Part shown: positions 44,332 through 52,712 of the stretch, in pieces
Layout of the letters: every line of letters starts with the position of its first letter
Position numbering within the stretch: the stretch's first letter is position 1
NCBI RefSeq assembly: GCF_007827275.1
Contig: NZ_VISE01000001.1
Span: forward strand, 4,181,107 to 4,245,106
Direction: 5' to 3'
DNA from: Gillisia sp. Hel_I_86
GTDB lineage: Bacteria > Bacteroidota > Bacteroidia > Flavobacteriales > Flavobacteriaceae
Length of the DNA: 64,000 nucleotides
The notes under the pieces: model-generated
What the model saw: only the letters and a program-made list of their open reading frames with translations
Database searches by the model: none
What the model was told of the DNA's origin: nothing
Position numbers and translations under genes: made by a program

Positions 44332-45123
44332 ATGAAAAAAAGCACTTTTATAATAACTAAAATGGACTGTCCCTCGGAAGAGCAGATGCTCCGGATGAAA
44401 TTAGAGACTTACACCCAAGTTAAATACTTGGATTTTGATATCCCCAACAGAAAGTTGGAAGTGTACCATATAGATACGATCGAGGAGATACATTCATCAA
44501 TTGCAGAATTAAAGTTCAATGAAAAACTTCAGGGAACCGAAGAAGCCGAACCTCCTGTAATGGAAGACCAATCCAAACAAAAAAAGATTCTTTGGTGGGT
44601 CTTGGGAATCAATTTTGGCTTTTTCGTTATCGAAATGACCACGGGGTGGATCTCTTCTTCTATGGGCCTTATTGCAGATTCACTGGATATGCTGGCAGAT
44701 TCGATAGTATATGCGCTAAGTTTATTTGCAGTAGGTGGTGCCATTTCCAGAAAAAAGAAAGTTGCAAAGTTTAGCGGGTATTTTCAGATGGCCTTGGCAA
44801 CACTGGGGTTTATGGAGGTATTGAGAAGGTTTTTCAGTGAAAGTGAAACTCCATTATTTCAATGGATGATCATTGTTTCCATTTTTGCCCTACTAGGAAA
44901 TCTCATTTCACTTTGGTTGATCAACAAGGCCAAAAGTAAGGAGGCGCATATGCAGGCCAGTGCTATTTTTACTTCAAATGATATCATCGTAAACGGAGGG
45001 GTAATACTGGCCGGTGTTTTGGTCTATTTTCTGAATAGCAAATGGCCTGATTTGGTAATTGGCGGAATCGTTTTCACGTTTGTGATGCGGGGCGCCATAA
45101 GGATATTGAAACTTTCGAAATAA
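44332..45123 (+). CDS. CDF-type cation efflux protein with HMA-like N-terminus
   Basis: Residues 1-65 look like a ferredoxin-like HMA domain (FIITKMDCPSEEQMLRMKL, one Cys). Residues about 85-260 form a six-helix cation diffusion facilitator: GLIADSLDMLADSIVYALSLFAVGGA holds the Asp pair of the transport site (given here as ADSLDMLAD). Length is shorter than ZntB/CzcD and the cytoplasmic C-terminal domain is missing. It probably exports Zn, Cd or Co by proton antiport. Confidence 0.85.
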   Translation: MKKSTFIITKMDCPSEEQMLRMKLETYTQVKYLDFDIPNRKLEVYHIDTIEEIHSSIAELKFNEKLQGTEEAEPPVMEDQSKQKKILWWVLGINFGFFVIEMTTGWISSSMGLIADSLDMLADSIVYALSLFAVGGAISRKKKVAKFSGYFQMALATLGFMEVLRRFFSESETPLFQWMIIVSIFALLGNLISLWLINKAKSKEAHMQASAIFTSNDIIVNGGVILAGVLVYFLNSKWPDLVIGGIVFTFVMRGAIRILKLSK

Positions 45124-45165
45124 TTAAATATGTGATACACAATATGTATAGGTAACAACAACAAG

Positions 45166-45822
45166 ATGATTATGAATAAACGAAATGTAGCATTATTGAT
45201 TTTACTGTTGTTGGTAATAGACCAGGCCATAAAGATTTATGTGAAGACCCATTTTTATTATGGCGAGGAGTACTACGTATTTGGCCTGGATTGGTTTCGC
45301 TTGCATTTTTTGGAAAATTCAGGAATGGCCTGGGGCTTTAAATTTGGGCAGGGATATCTGGCCAAATTTGTTTTAATACTATTTCGTTTCGTAGCCGTTA
45401 TTTGGGGGACTTTTCACATCAAAAAGATGATACGCGAGGGATATGCAAAGGTCTTTATAGTCTGTGCAGCATTTATATACGCAGGTGCATTGGGTAATTT
45501 GATTGACGGTGCATTTTACGGACTGATTTTTGAAAAAAGTGATCCGGCATTACAGAACATTGCAGAAATATTCCCATCAGGCGGTGGTTATGCTGGATTT
45601 TTAAATGGCAATGTGGTGGATATGTGGTTCTTTCCAATTATTGATACAAGGCTTCCGGAATGGCTGCCATTATGGGGAGGCAATGAATTTACTTTTTTCG
45701 ACCCTGTATTCAATACCGCAGATGTTTGGATTAGCACGGGGGTTATTTTACTCCTGATCTTTCAAAACAAACAAAGAAAAGACCAGAAAATATCGGATAA
45801 GAAAAAGTTGAAAATATACTGA
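45166..45822 (+). CDS. lspA: Lipoprotein signal peptidase (LspA-like)
   Basis: The 218-residue protein has four membrane helices and the aspartic protease motifs of signal peptidase II: LENSGMAWGF, ALGNLIDGAFYG, NGNVVDMWFFP and FNTADVWIS. The two Asp of GNVVD and NTAD are catalytic. It is longer than typical LspA (about 165 residues). A second start at 45172 is possible. A copy inside metal islands may help mature the many island lipoproteins. Confidence 0.85.
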   Translation: MIMNKRNVALLILLLLVIDQAIKIYVKTHFYYGEEYYVFGLDWFRLHFLENSGMAWGFKFGQGYLAKFVLILFRFVAVIWGTFHIKKMIREGYAKVFIVCAAFIYAGALGNLIDGAFYGLIFEKSDPALQNIAEIFPSGGGYAGFLNGNVVDMWFFPIIDTRLPEWLPLWGGNEFTFFDPVFNTADVWISTGVILLLIFQNKQRKDQKISDKKKLKIY

Positions 45823-45855
45823 AGGTAACAGAACAATTATAAAAATAGATTAGTT

Positions 45856-46854
45856 ATGAACGTCTGGCTTTGGGTAGTAGTATTGGGGTTGGCAGCTTGG
45901 GCGGCACACTGGGGTGCGGACCAACTCCTGACGCCTTTAAAGATGCTCCGCAAACAATGGGGCCTGACGGCTTCAGCAGGAGCCGCTTTTCTTGCTATTG
46001 TAACGGCGAGCCCCGAAGTGGCCATAAACATTACCAGTGCGGCACGAGGTGTTTCGGATATTGGCCTGGGCAACCTATTGGGCTCAAATATCATTTCCAT
46101 TCCGTTAATGGTTACCATAGCCTATTTCGCTTCGCGAAAGCGTTTCAAGAACAATGATGAGCATCAAAAACACCTAGATAATAAGGTACTATCCTTGAAC
46201 AAACGTTCTGTTTCGGTATTATCTATCCCCTATCTGGCAATTATCGGTTTGGTGGCTATATTAACGCTTCCCAAAGCCTGGCGTGGCCTTCAGCCCATTG
46301 ACGGTTGGATTATGCTCGCGGCCTATGCCGCCTTTCTGGCCCACGCCATCATAAAAGGCAGGGAAAAGGGAAAAAAAGTGGAGTGGGACAAAAAACAGAT
46401 TTGGTTATCGATTGCCGGAGCTATGGCGATAGCGGTAGGAGCTTTTTTCATCGTAAAGGCCACTGAAAATATTGTTTCGGCCCTAAGCATCTCTGAAATC
46501 GTTGGCGGATTGTTCATCACGGGTATAATGACCACCGCCCCCGAAATATTCAAGACCTGGAGCGTGGTAAAGGGTGGCGAGGTAACAGCGGGCACCACCA
46601 GCGTGATTGCGGATAATGCTGTTACCATGACGGTGGCATTTTTCCCGTTGGCACTGGTAACCACCCCTATCGAGGATTTCCAGTTGTTCTGGGTCAATCT
46701 CGCATTCGTGGGCCTTATGCCACTTTTGTATTCCCTATTTATTCATCAAAGCAAAGAACTTCACGGTTTTAACAGATGGCAGATATTCGTGTTCGATGCG
46801 GCGTATATAATTTATCTATTGACGATGGTGTTTTTTGTTCTAAAACTATTTTAA
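45856..46854 (+). CDS. Na+/Ca2+ exchanger family protein (CaCA)
   Basis: The 332-residue protein has about ten helices and both alpha-repeats of the family: TASPEVAINITSAARG and IGLGNLLGSNII in the first, and TTAPEIFKTWSVVKGG with GTTSVIADNAV in the second, where the usual GS(N)P is altered. It probably antiports Ca or another divalent cation. The next small gene starts 1 base after its stop. Confidence 0.8.
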   Translation: MNVWLWVVVLGLAAWAAHWGADQLLTPLKMLRKQWGLTASAGAAFLAIVTASPEVAINITSAARGVSDIGLGNLLGSNIISIPLMVTIAYFASRKRFKNNDEHQKHLDNKVLSLNKRSVSVLSIPYLAIIGLVAILTLPKAWRGLQPIDGWIMLAAYAAFLAHAIIKGREKGKKVEWDKKQIWLSIAGAMAIAVGAFFIVKATENIVSALSISEIVGGLFITGIMTTAPEIFKTWSVVKGGEVTAGTTSVIADNAVTMTVAFFPLALVTTPIEDFQLFWVNLAFVGLMPLLYSLFIHQSKELHGFNRWQIFVFDAAYIIYLLTMVFFVLKLF

Positions 46855-46855
46855 A

Positions 46856-47032
46856 ATGAAGGATGACCTGTTCAGTGATTACCAAGAAAGGCTCAATGTG
46901 CTGGATGAAAATATTAGAGCATTAGCATTAAAATATGCGACGGATTTCTATTTGAATAAAAATTGTTCAAAAGAAGAGGCTATTGAGCGTGGCATCGTAA
47001 AGGCAGAGATGGAAAAAAGAAATTTAAAATAA
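46856..47032 (+). CDS. Small helical protein, 58 residues (copy A)
   Basis: ATG 46856 opens 58 codons ending at TAA 47030. The protein is charged and helical and has NCSKEEAIERGIVKAEMEKR near the end. A 58-residue relative at 48386 ends similarly (FSKEKAIKKAIVMAEEW). It is tightly packed after the exchanger gene and before the APC permease, supporting a real gene. Confidence 0.6.
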   Translation: MKDDLFSDYQERLNVLDENIRALALKYATDFYLNKNCSKEEAIERGIVKAEMEKRNLK

Positions 47033-47059
47033 TCGAATGGAAAATAAAATACATATAAA

Positions 47060-48376
47060 ATGGCAGAATTAAAAAAATCTTTGGGTACGCTTCGACTTAC
47101 CTTTTATGGCGTTGGCACTATTGTGGGTGCAGGAATATATACTGTAATCGGTGCCGCAGCTGGACAAGCGGGCACAGACCTTTGGTTGAGTTTTATTTTC
47201 GCTGCAATTGCGGCCAGCGTTTCGGCAATGTCCTATGCAGAGTTGTCCTCTACCTATCCCAATGCAGGTGCGGAGTTTATTTTTGTACGCAAGGCATTTC
47301 CGAAAATTGACATACCATCTTTTCTTACGGGTTGGACGATTGCGTTTCACAGTTCGGCCACTGTCGCCGCGGTACTTTTAGCATTTTCAGGGTATTTCAA
47401 CACCTTTTTTAGTATGCCCTCCATACTGGTCAGTTATGGTGTTTTGGTTGTGCTCTCGTTGATAAGCATTATGGGCATCAAAAAATCATCTACCGCTAAT
47501 ATCATTATGGTCAGTATTCAGCTTTTGGGCCTGTTTATTCTTATTGCGGTTGGACTTTCAGAAACGGGCCCACCAAAGGCAGATTTTTTTAGAGTGGAGT
47601 CTTTTTCCGGCACCTTGGCAGCGACTGCTACCTTATTCTTTGTTTATACGGGTTTTGAACATATGGCAGCATTAGGTTCTGAGGTAAAAAATCCAGGCAA
47701 GACGATTCCGAGGGCATTTTTATTGACAATGGTATTTACCACAATTATATACCTATTAATATCTTTTACGGTACTCAACATAAGCGACCCCTCCGAACTG
47801 GCAAACGTGGATTCGCCACTTTCTCTTGCAGCTTCCAATCTCAACAATTGGTTGCCTGTGGTATTGGCTATTGCGGCACTTTTTGCTACGGCTAATGCTG
47901 CTTTTAGTGGTATCATATCCATAAGTAGGTTGCTTTTTGGAATGGCCAGTGTGGGAGAACTTCCAAAGTTTATGACCAAAACCAATGCACAGAAAGTACC
48001 GTGGGTAACCACCCTCGTTGTAATGGCCGCGGTCGCTGCGTTTCTGTTATTGGGGGATATTAAGATTGTAGCGGGTATGTCTTCTTTAGGCGCTTTACTT
48101 GTTTTTGTTGCCGTAAATGTCGCACTTATCGTGCTTCGGTTTAAAGCACCAGAGCAAGAACGACCATTTAAAGTTCCTTTGGCTATAGGACGAGTGCCGA
48201 TTTTGCCCATTTTGGCGATACTTATAAGTCTATCATTGATAATCCAATTTAATTGGCAGGTTTATGCGGCGTTCGTAGGTGCGATTATCGTGGGCATTGT
48301 ATTGGATTACTTTTTGGACAAAAAGTCAAAGGATGAAATAGACCCTGAAAAAGAAAAAGAACTGTTTAACCATTAA
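47060..48376 (+). CDS. APC family amino acid permease 2
   Basis: The 438-residue protein has about 12 helices and the APC motifs LTFYGVGTIVGAGIYTVIG and GAEFIFVRKAFP. It differs from the permease at 2481. It is flanked on both sides by 58-residue helical proteins of one family, suggesting association. Substrate is unknown. Confidence 0.85.
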   Translation: MAELKKSLGTLRLTFYGVGTIVGAGIYTVIGAAAGQAGTDLWLSFIFAAIAASVSAMSYAELSSTYPNAGAEFIFVRKAFPKIDIPSFLTGWTIAFHSSATVAAVLLAFSGYFNTFFSMPSILVSYGVLVVLSLISIMGIKKSSTANIIMVSIQLLGLFILIAVGLSETGPPKADFFRVESFSGTLAATATLFFVYTGFEHMAALGSEVKNPGKTIPRAFLLTMVFTTIIYLLISFTVLNISDPSELANVDSPLSLAASNLNNWLPVVLAIAALFATANAAFSGIISISRLLFGMASVGELPKFMTKTNAQKVPWVTTLVVMAAVAAFLLLGDIKIVAGMSSLGALLVFVAVNVALIVLRFKAPEQERPFKVPLAIGRVPILPILAILISLSLIIQFNWQVYAAFVGAIIVGIVLDYFLDKKSKDEIDPEKEKELFNH

Positions 48377-48385
48377 AATGAAGCT

Positions 48386-48562
48386 ATGGATTGGATGTTC
48401 GAAGATTTTAAAACCGACCTCGACGGTCTAAACCCTAAGGTGCGCGAAAAGGCATTGGAAATTGCGAAAGAATTAATCGAAAAGGAAGACTTTTCAAAAG
48501 AAAAGGCCATCAAAAAAGCAATTGTAATGGCTGAAGAATGGTTCTACGATATAGAAGGATAA
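48386..48562 (+). CDS. Small helical protein, 58 residues (copy B)
   Basis: ATG 48386 opens 58 codons ending with TAA 48560. The sequence (WMFEDFKTDLDGLNPKVREK, ALEIAKELIEKEDFSKEKAI) is charged and helical. It shares length and the C-terminal SK(E)-A-I pattern with the protein at 46856. No function is known. Confidence 0.6.
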   Translation: MDWMFEDFKTDLDGLNPKVREKALEIAKELIEKEDFSKEKAIKKAIVMAEEWFYDIEG

Positions 48563-48582
48563 AAATTTAAAACTAAAAAAAT

Positions 48583-48948
48583 ATGTTACAAATATTGGAA
48601 CTTACAAAGAAGAACTTAATTGCTACGAAAGCAACGGGAAAATTAAATGCAAAAGATATTGAAAAAATACATCCGCTCATTCACGCCATATTGGAGCGAG
48701 GGATGAAAGTACGCTGGTATTTTGAGATGAAAGACTTTGATGGTTGGGATATCAAGGGATTTTGGGAAGATTTAAAGATGGATACGGCGCACGCCACGGA
48801 TTATGAGAAGATTGCTATGGTGGGCGACAAGAAATGGCAGGACTGGATAACCCAATTTATGAAGCCATTTACCAATGCGGAAATCAGATATTTTGATTTA
48901 GACCAGAAGGAAGAGGCCAAAAATTGGATTGAATATAATACAAAATGA
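48583..48948 (+). CDS. SpoIIAA-like STAS protein 3
   Basis: The 121-residue protein (YFEMKDFDGWDIKGFWEDLKM, AMVGDKKWQDWI, NAEIRYFDLDQKEEAKNWI) is closest to the copy at 31643. Its stop overlaps the start of the two-TM gene (ATGA), so here the SpoIIAA-like protein is coupled to a two-TM protein. Confidence 0.8.
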   Translation: MLQILELTKKNLIATKATGKLNAKDIEKIHPLIHAILERGMKVRWYFEMKDFDGWDIKGFWEDLKMDTAHATDYEKIAMVGDKKWQDWITQFMKPFTNAEIRYFDLDQKEEAKNWIEYNTK

Positions 48949-49256
48949 TTCGGCAAAAATATAAAACATTGGTTACTATTAAATTTTGGGTCGCTCTTTT
49001 TTTTGGGTTTATAATATCTATTGTGCTAATTCAACCCTTGGCCATTTCCCTATTTATGTACGATAACGCGGGAGGCTTATTAAGTTGGTGGAATACTTTT
49101 AGGATAGCTTTTCAACAAATAGTTGAGATGGGAGATTCTGAACAGATTTTGAAAAATTTTCTATTTGGACTAATGGGAGTAAGCATTACTATAATGTACT
49201 ACATTGGATTGTATATGAGTAAAGAAAGTGATGATATATTAAAAAAAGCATCCTAA
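48945..49256 (+). CDS. Two-TM membrane protein of the SpoIIAA-associated family
   Basis: The 103-residue protein has two hydrophobic segments (FWVALFFGFIISIVLIQPLA; ILKNFLFGLMGVSITIMYYI) and the shared IQPL...LF-Y(D) signature. It matches the N-terminal half of the AlbA_2 fusion at 32715 and the chimera at 31301. It is coupled to the upstream SpoIIAA-like gene, which supports a membrane partner role. Confidence 0.7.
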   Translation: MIRQKYKTLVTIKFWVALFFGFIISIVLIQPLAISLFMYDNAGGLLSWWNTFRIAFQQIVEMGDSEQILKNFLFGLMGVSITIMYYIGLYMSKESDDILKKAS

Positions 49257-49387
49257 AAAAATTAAATAGAAACCCCAATTAATAGCAGGCAGCTTTTATG
49301 ATGCTTTTTTAAGGCAAAATGATGAATAGCATTAAAAGCAAAAGTAGAAGCTGCTTTTTTTTAATTATACAATTAAAGCTGAACATT

Positions 49388-49930
49388 ATGAATGTTAAAC
49401 ATTGTCTTTTAATAATCCTGTTGGTTGGTTATTATAGGGTAAACGCCCAAAAAGTTTATACGACTGAAGAAGGTCATATAATGATGATGACTTTGGTTGA
49501 TGATAAACCCGTCAAGGCAGAAAGCCATAAATTGGCCCTATATCTTGATTATGATTCCAAAGTGGTCAATGGTGTACTCGACCTTAAGACTTTTTCAACA
49601 GATAGTCCTGAAATCAATGCCATTTTACAACAGCAGGAGGCCCCTTTAATACTTCGGTTTACTGGCACAATTCCATCACAAGATTTTTTATCAAAACGGC
49701 ATGACCCAATTAATTTTAATTGGTTGGTAAAGGTTACGTACAAAGAAAAAACTTATCAATCAGTCTTTAAAACGACCCTTAACCATTTTGACCAAGGAAC
49801 AACCACTTCTTGTTTGATAAGTGCGAGAGGGCAGGTTTTGGTTCCAAATACTGGTTTGGATTCCTTAATAGAGGGAATCGATGAGACCCTAGAGGTGCAG
49901 TTTGCGCAATTGGTGTTGACATTGGAATAA
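49388..49930 (+). CDS. Exported protein of unknown function
   Basis: The product from ATG 49388 is 180 residues with a signal peptide (VKHCLLIILLVGYYRVNAQ). The mature part is beta-rich. LKTFSTDSPEINAIL is faintly like a lipocalin or YceI-like domain, but I do not claim membership. An upstream start at 49319 would put a charged segment before the signal. It precedes a P1B ATPase. Confidence 0.55.
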   Translation: MNVKHCLLIILLVGYYRVNAQKVYTTEEGHIMMMTLVDDKPVKAESHKLALYLDYDSKVVNGVLDLKTFSTDSPEINAILQQQEAPLILRFTGTIPSQDFLSKRHDPINFNWLVKVTYKEKTYQSVFKTTLNHFDQGTTTSCLISARGQVLVPNTGLDSLIEGIDETLEVQFAQLVLTLE

Positions 49931-49954
49931 CTGTGAATTTAAATAAAATTATGA

Positions 49955-51931
49955 ATGAAATATATGAAAAAAAAGAAACTGAATTTAAGAGATTTAAATA
50001 AAACTTCATCCGATAACCACAAGCGCAATGACGGTCACAATCAGAGCAATCTGGAAAAACTCGGTAATTTCAGAACGTATTTACCTGCAATTTTCAGTTT
50101 TGTAATGCTGATTGCAGGCATTGCTTTTGATTATTTTGACGCCTTTCCATTTTTTAAAGGTTGGGTACGAATCGCTTGGTATGCGGTAGCCTACATCCCC
50201 GTGGGGTTTCCTGTTATAAAAGAGGGATGGGAAAGTATCAAGGACGGTGATTTCTTTACCGAGTTCTTCCTGATGTCCATCGCAACCTTAGGGGCGTTCG
50301 CCATTGGGGAATATCCGGAAGGTGTGGCCGTAATGCTATTCTATGCCGTGGGCGAACTTTTCCAAAACGCAGCTGTAAAACGAGCAAAGGGCAACATAAA
50401 GGCATTGCTTGATGTACGCCCTAATGAGGCAATGGTCTATCGGAACGGCGATTATGTTTCGGTAAATCCCGAGACCGTTCAAATTGGAGAAAAAATACAA
50501 GTACGCGTAGGTGAAAAGATTCCTTTAGATGGCAAATTGCTATCCGAAAAAGCATCGGTCAATACCGCAGCGATTACGGGGGAAAGCAAACCCGACACCA
50601 TTGCAAAAGGCGAAAAAGTCTTTGCGGGAAGCATCAATCTGGATGGTGTTATCGAAATTGAAACCACCAAGGAATTCAAGGACAGTTCCATAGCCCGTAT
50701 TCTGGATATGGTACAAAATGCTACCGCAAGAAAATCAAAGACCGAACTGTTTATAAGGAAATTTGCACGCATCTATACTCCTATCGTAGTTTTTTTAGCG
50801 GTATGCTTAACGTTTTTACCTTATTTTTTTGTGGACGGTTACGTATTTCAGGATTGGTTATACCGAGCCTTGATTTTTTTGGTAATTTCTTGCCCCTGTG
50901 CATTGGTCATTTCCATTCCCCTGGGTTATTTCGGTGGATTGGGTGCCGCATCCCGTAACGGTATTCTATTCAAGGGTGCATCCTTCTTGGATGCGGTGAC
51001 CCAAGTGAATACGGTAGTAATGGACAAAACCGGAACCGTAACTCACGGGGTCTTTAAAATTAAAAATGCCGTGGTAAATAATGGGGCATTGAGCGAAGCC
51101 GAAATGATGAAGTACCTGATGGCGATGGAAGAACAATCCACACATCCCATTGCGAAGGCGATATTGGAATATAAAGCGGACGGTTCGCACTATGGGGCGA
51201 CCAATGTTTCGGAAGTAGCCGGAAAGGGATTGAAAGGGATGGTCAACGGAAAAACAGTACTTGTAGGCAACAAAGCTTTGATGACCTCAAATGGTATTGA
51301 AGTTCCATCAAAAACGGACGCTATTGTTGAATCCATTGTAATGGTAGCCATTGATGGAAAATTTGCGGGTTATGTAACCATCGCCGATGAACTGAAGGAA
51401 GATGCACATCTAGCCATTAAACAAATTAGAGATGCAGGAATTTCGAAAATCATAATGTTATCAGGCGACAAGGACTCTATAACGCAACAAGTTGCAAAAG
51501 AGTTGAACATCGATTGGGCAAAAGGGGGGCTTTTACCCGAAGATAAATTGGATGAAGTGGAAACTTTAAAAAAACGCCCGGACAGCAAGATTGCCTTTAT
51601 AGGTGATGGCATTAACGATGCCCCGGTTTTGGCGATAAGTGATGTAGGCATTGCAATGGGTGGTTTGGGCAGCGATGTGGCCATTGAAACGGCGGATGTC
51701 ATTATCCAGACCGACCAACCTTCAAAAATTGCAAGGGCAATAAAAATAGGTCGGTCTACAAGGCGCATTGTATGGCAGAATATTGGTTTGGCCTTTGGTG
51801 TAAAAATCATTGTTATGATTTTGGGCGCAATGGGTATGGCCACAATGTGGGAAGCAGTTTTTGCAGATGTGGGAGTAGCCTTCCTTGCTATACTCAATGC
51901 CATTCGATTACAGAAAATGAAGTGGGACTAA
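49955..51931 (+). CDS. P1B-2-type Zn/Cd/Pb-exporting ATPase
   Basis: The 658-residue ATPase has CPC (Cys313-Pro-Cys315) in TM6, phosphorylated Asp357 in MDKTGTVTHG, TGES (AAITGESKPDT), HP (EQSTHPIAKA) and GDGINDAPVLA. No N-terminal HMA domain is present, only a short basic stretch. CPC plus the C-terminal helices fits the ZntA/CadA type. It differs from the SPC-type ATPase at 35256, so the island exports at least two metal classes. Confidence 0.9.
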   Translation: MKYMKKKKLNLRDLNKTSSDNHKRNDGHNQSNLEKLGNFRTYLPAIFSFVMLIAGIAFDYFDAFPFFKGWVRIAWYAVAYIPVGFPVIKEGWESIKDGDFFTEFFLMSIATLGAFAIGEYPEGVAVMLFYAVGELFQNAAVKRAKGNIKALLDVRPNEAMVYRNGDYVSVNPETVQIGEKIQVRVGEKIPLDGKLLSEKASVNTAAITGESKPDTIAKGEKVFAGSINLDGVIEIETTKEFKDSSIARILDMVQNATARKSKTELFIRKFARIYTPIVVFLAVCLTFLPYFFVDGYVFQDWLYRALIFLVISCPCALVISIPLGYFGGLGAASRNGILFKGASFLDAVTQVNTVVMDKTGTVTHGVFKIKNAVVNNGALSEAEMMKYLMAMEEQSTHPIAKAILEYKADGSHYGATNVSEVAGKGLKGMVNGKTVLVGNKALMTSNGIEVPSKTDAIVESIVMVAIDGKFAGYVTIADELKEDAHLAIKQIRDAGISKIIMLSGDKDSITQQVAKELNIDWAKGGLLPEDKLDEVETLKKRPDSKIAFIGDGINDAPVLAISDVGIAMGGLGSDVAIETADVIIQTDQPSKIARAIKIGRSTRRIVWQNIGLAFGVKIIVMILGAMGMATMWEAVFADVGVAFLAILNAIRLQKMKWD

Positions 51932-51963
51932 TTTAAAGTTGGAATAAGCAAATAAGGAGTAAA

Positions 51964-52149
51964 ATGTCTCAAAACCGTAGAAAGAGAAGACAAAGATAAA
52001 AGGATGAAAGAACTGTAAAAAGTACCATAACGAAGAAAGACAAACTGTATGGCATCCTAGCACTTGCCGGCATCTTTACTTTAGTACTTATACTTTATTT
52101 TTTCGATGCCATTTTCTACTTTTTTTACCTGCTTTTTTCGAATAAATAA
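51964..52149 (+). pseudogene. Small basic single-TM protein, internal stop
   Basis: A 62-codon frame from ATG 51964 to TAA 52147 is interrupted by TAA at codon 12. The rest encodes TKKDKLYGILALAGIFTLVL and a second hydrophobic half. An intact relative with the same basic start (MSLNRRRREKR) lies at 52343. Confidence 0.55.
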
Positions 52150-52342
52150 ATAAAATTGAAATAATGGATAAAAGTTAAAGGCTTTTAATTCATCTAATAA
52201 TGTTGGGAATTGAAATTTAATGTTTAACTAAATGATTTCCTTAGATGATATTGTATTCCTTTTAAGGATAGAAAGTTTGCATTATTCAGGGGTTTGTCCC
52301 TATTGCTGGGTGAACAGTGTCTTGAATGCTGGGAATTAAATT

Positions 52343-52492
52343 ATGTCATTAAACAGAAGAAGAAGGGAGAAAAGGTTTAAGAGTAAAATAAACAAAAGAG
52401 ATAAGTTATGGGCAATTATGGCCCTAATTGGAATTTTTATCGCAGCCCTTCTCTTGTTTCATTTCTTTATAAAAGATTTGGGGTATGGATAA
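52343..52492 (+). CDS. Small basic single-TM protein, 49 residues
   Basis: ATG 52343 opens a 49-residue protein with a very basic N-terminus (NRRRREKRFKSKINKRDK) and one hydrophobic helix (WAIMALIGIFIAALLLFHFF). It is related to the broken copy at 51964. Basic-in topology is expected. Function is unknown. Confidence 0.55.
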   Translation: MSLNRRRREKRFKSKINKRDKLWAIMALIGIFIAALLLFHFFIKDLGYG

Positions 52493-52635
52493 AATCTGAA
52501 AATTGGTGACTTGGTTAAAAAATTAAATGCATCATTTTTCGAGACACTCTCCTTATTTATGGTTGATTACTTAATAAAGTAAGTCCGTATTGATTTATTG
52601 ACCGCACTTTTTTCGAAAGGATTTGTTTTAAAGTG

Positions 52636-52643
52636 TATCTTTG
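52636..52643 (+). promoter_or_regulatory. Bacteroidota -7 box for iron permease
   Basis: TATCTTTG matches TAnnTTTG. A good -33 TTG at the expected distance is not obvious. The palindrome at 52648 starts 4 bases downstream, in the likely transcription-start area. Confidence 0.55.
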
Positions 52644-52647
52644 TTTT

Positions 52648-52662
52648 TATTTAGTCTAAATA
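52648..52662 (+). promoter_or_regulatory. Palindromic operator TATTTAG-T-CTAAATA
   Basis: A perfect 7-1-7 inverted repeat overlaps the predicted transcription start of the FTR1 gene. Its odd-centred TTTAG/CTAAA shape recalls sites of Fur or DtxR-family iron repressors. Repression by iron is therefore inferred, but the protein that binds is not known. Confidence 0.6.
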
Positions 52663-52712
52663 ATATTAGTGATTTTTATAATAATTTTTTTATGTTACAG
52701 CACAAGTGTTAT

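Larger units (their letters stand above)
52493..52712. other. Promoter region of the iron permease gene
   Basis: The 220 bases hold the -7 box and palindrome listed separately and nothing else that was recognised. Confidence 0.5.
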
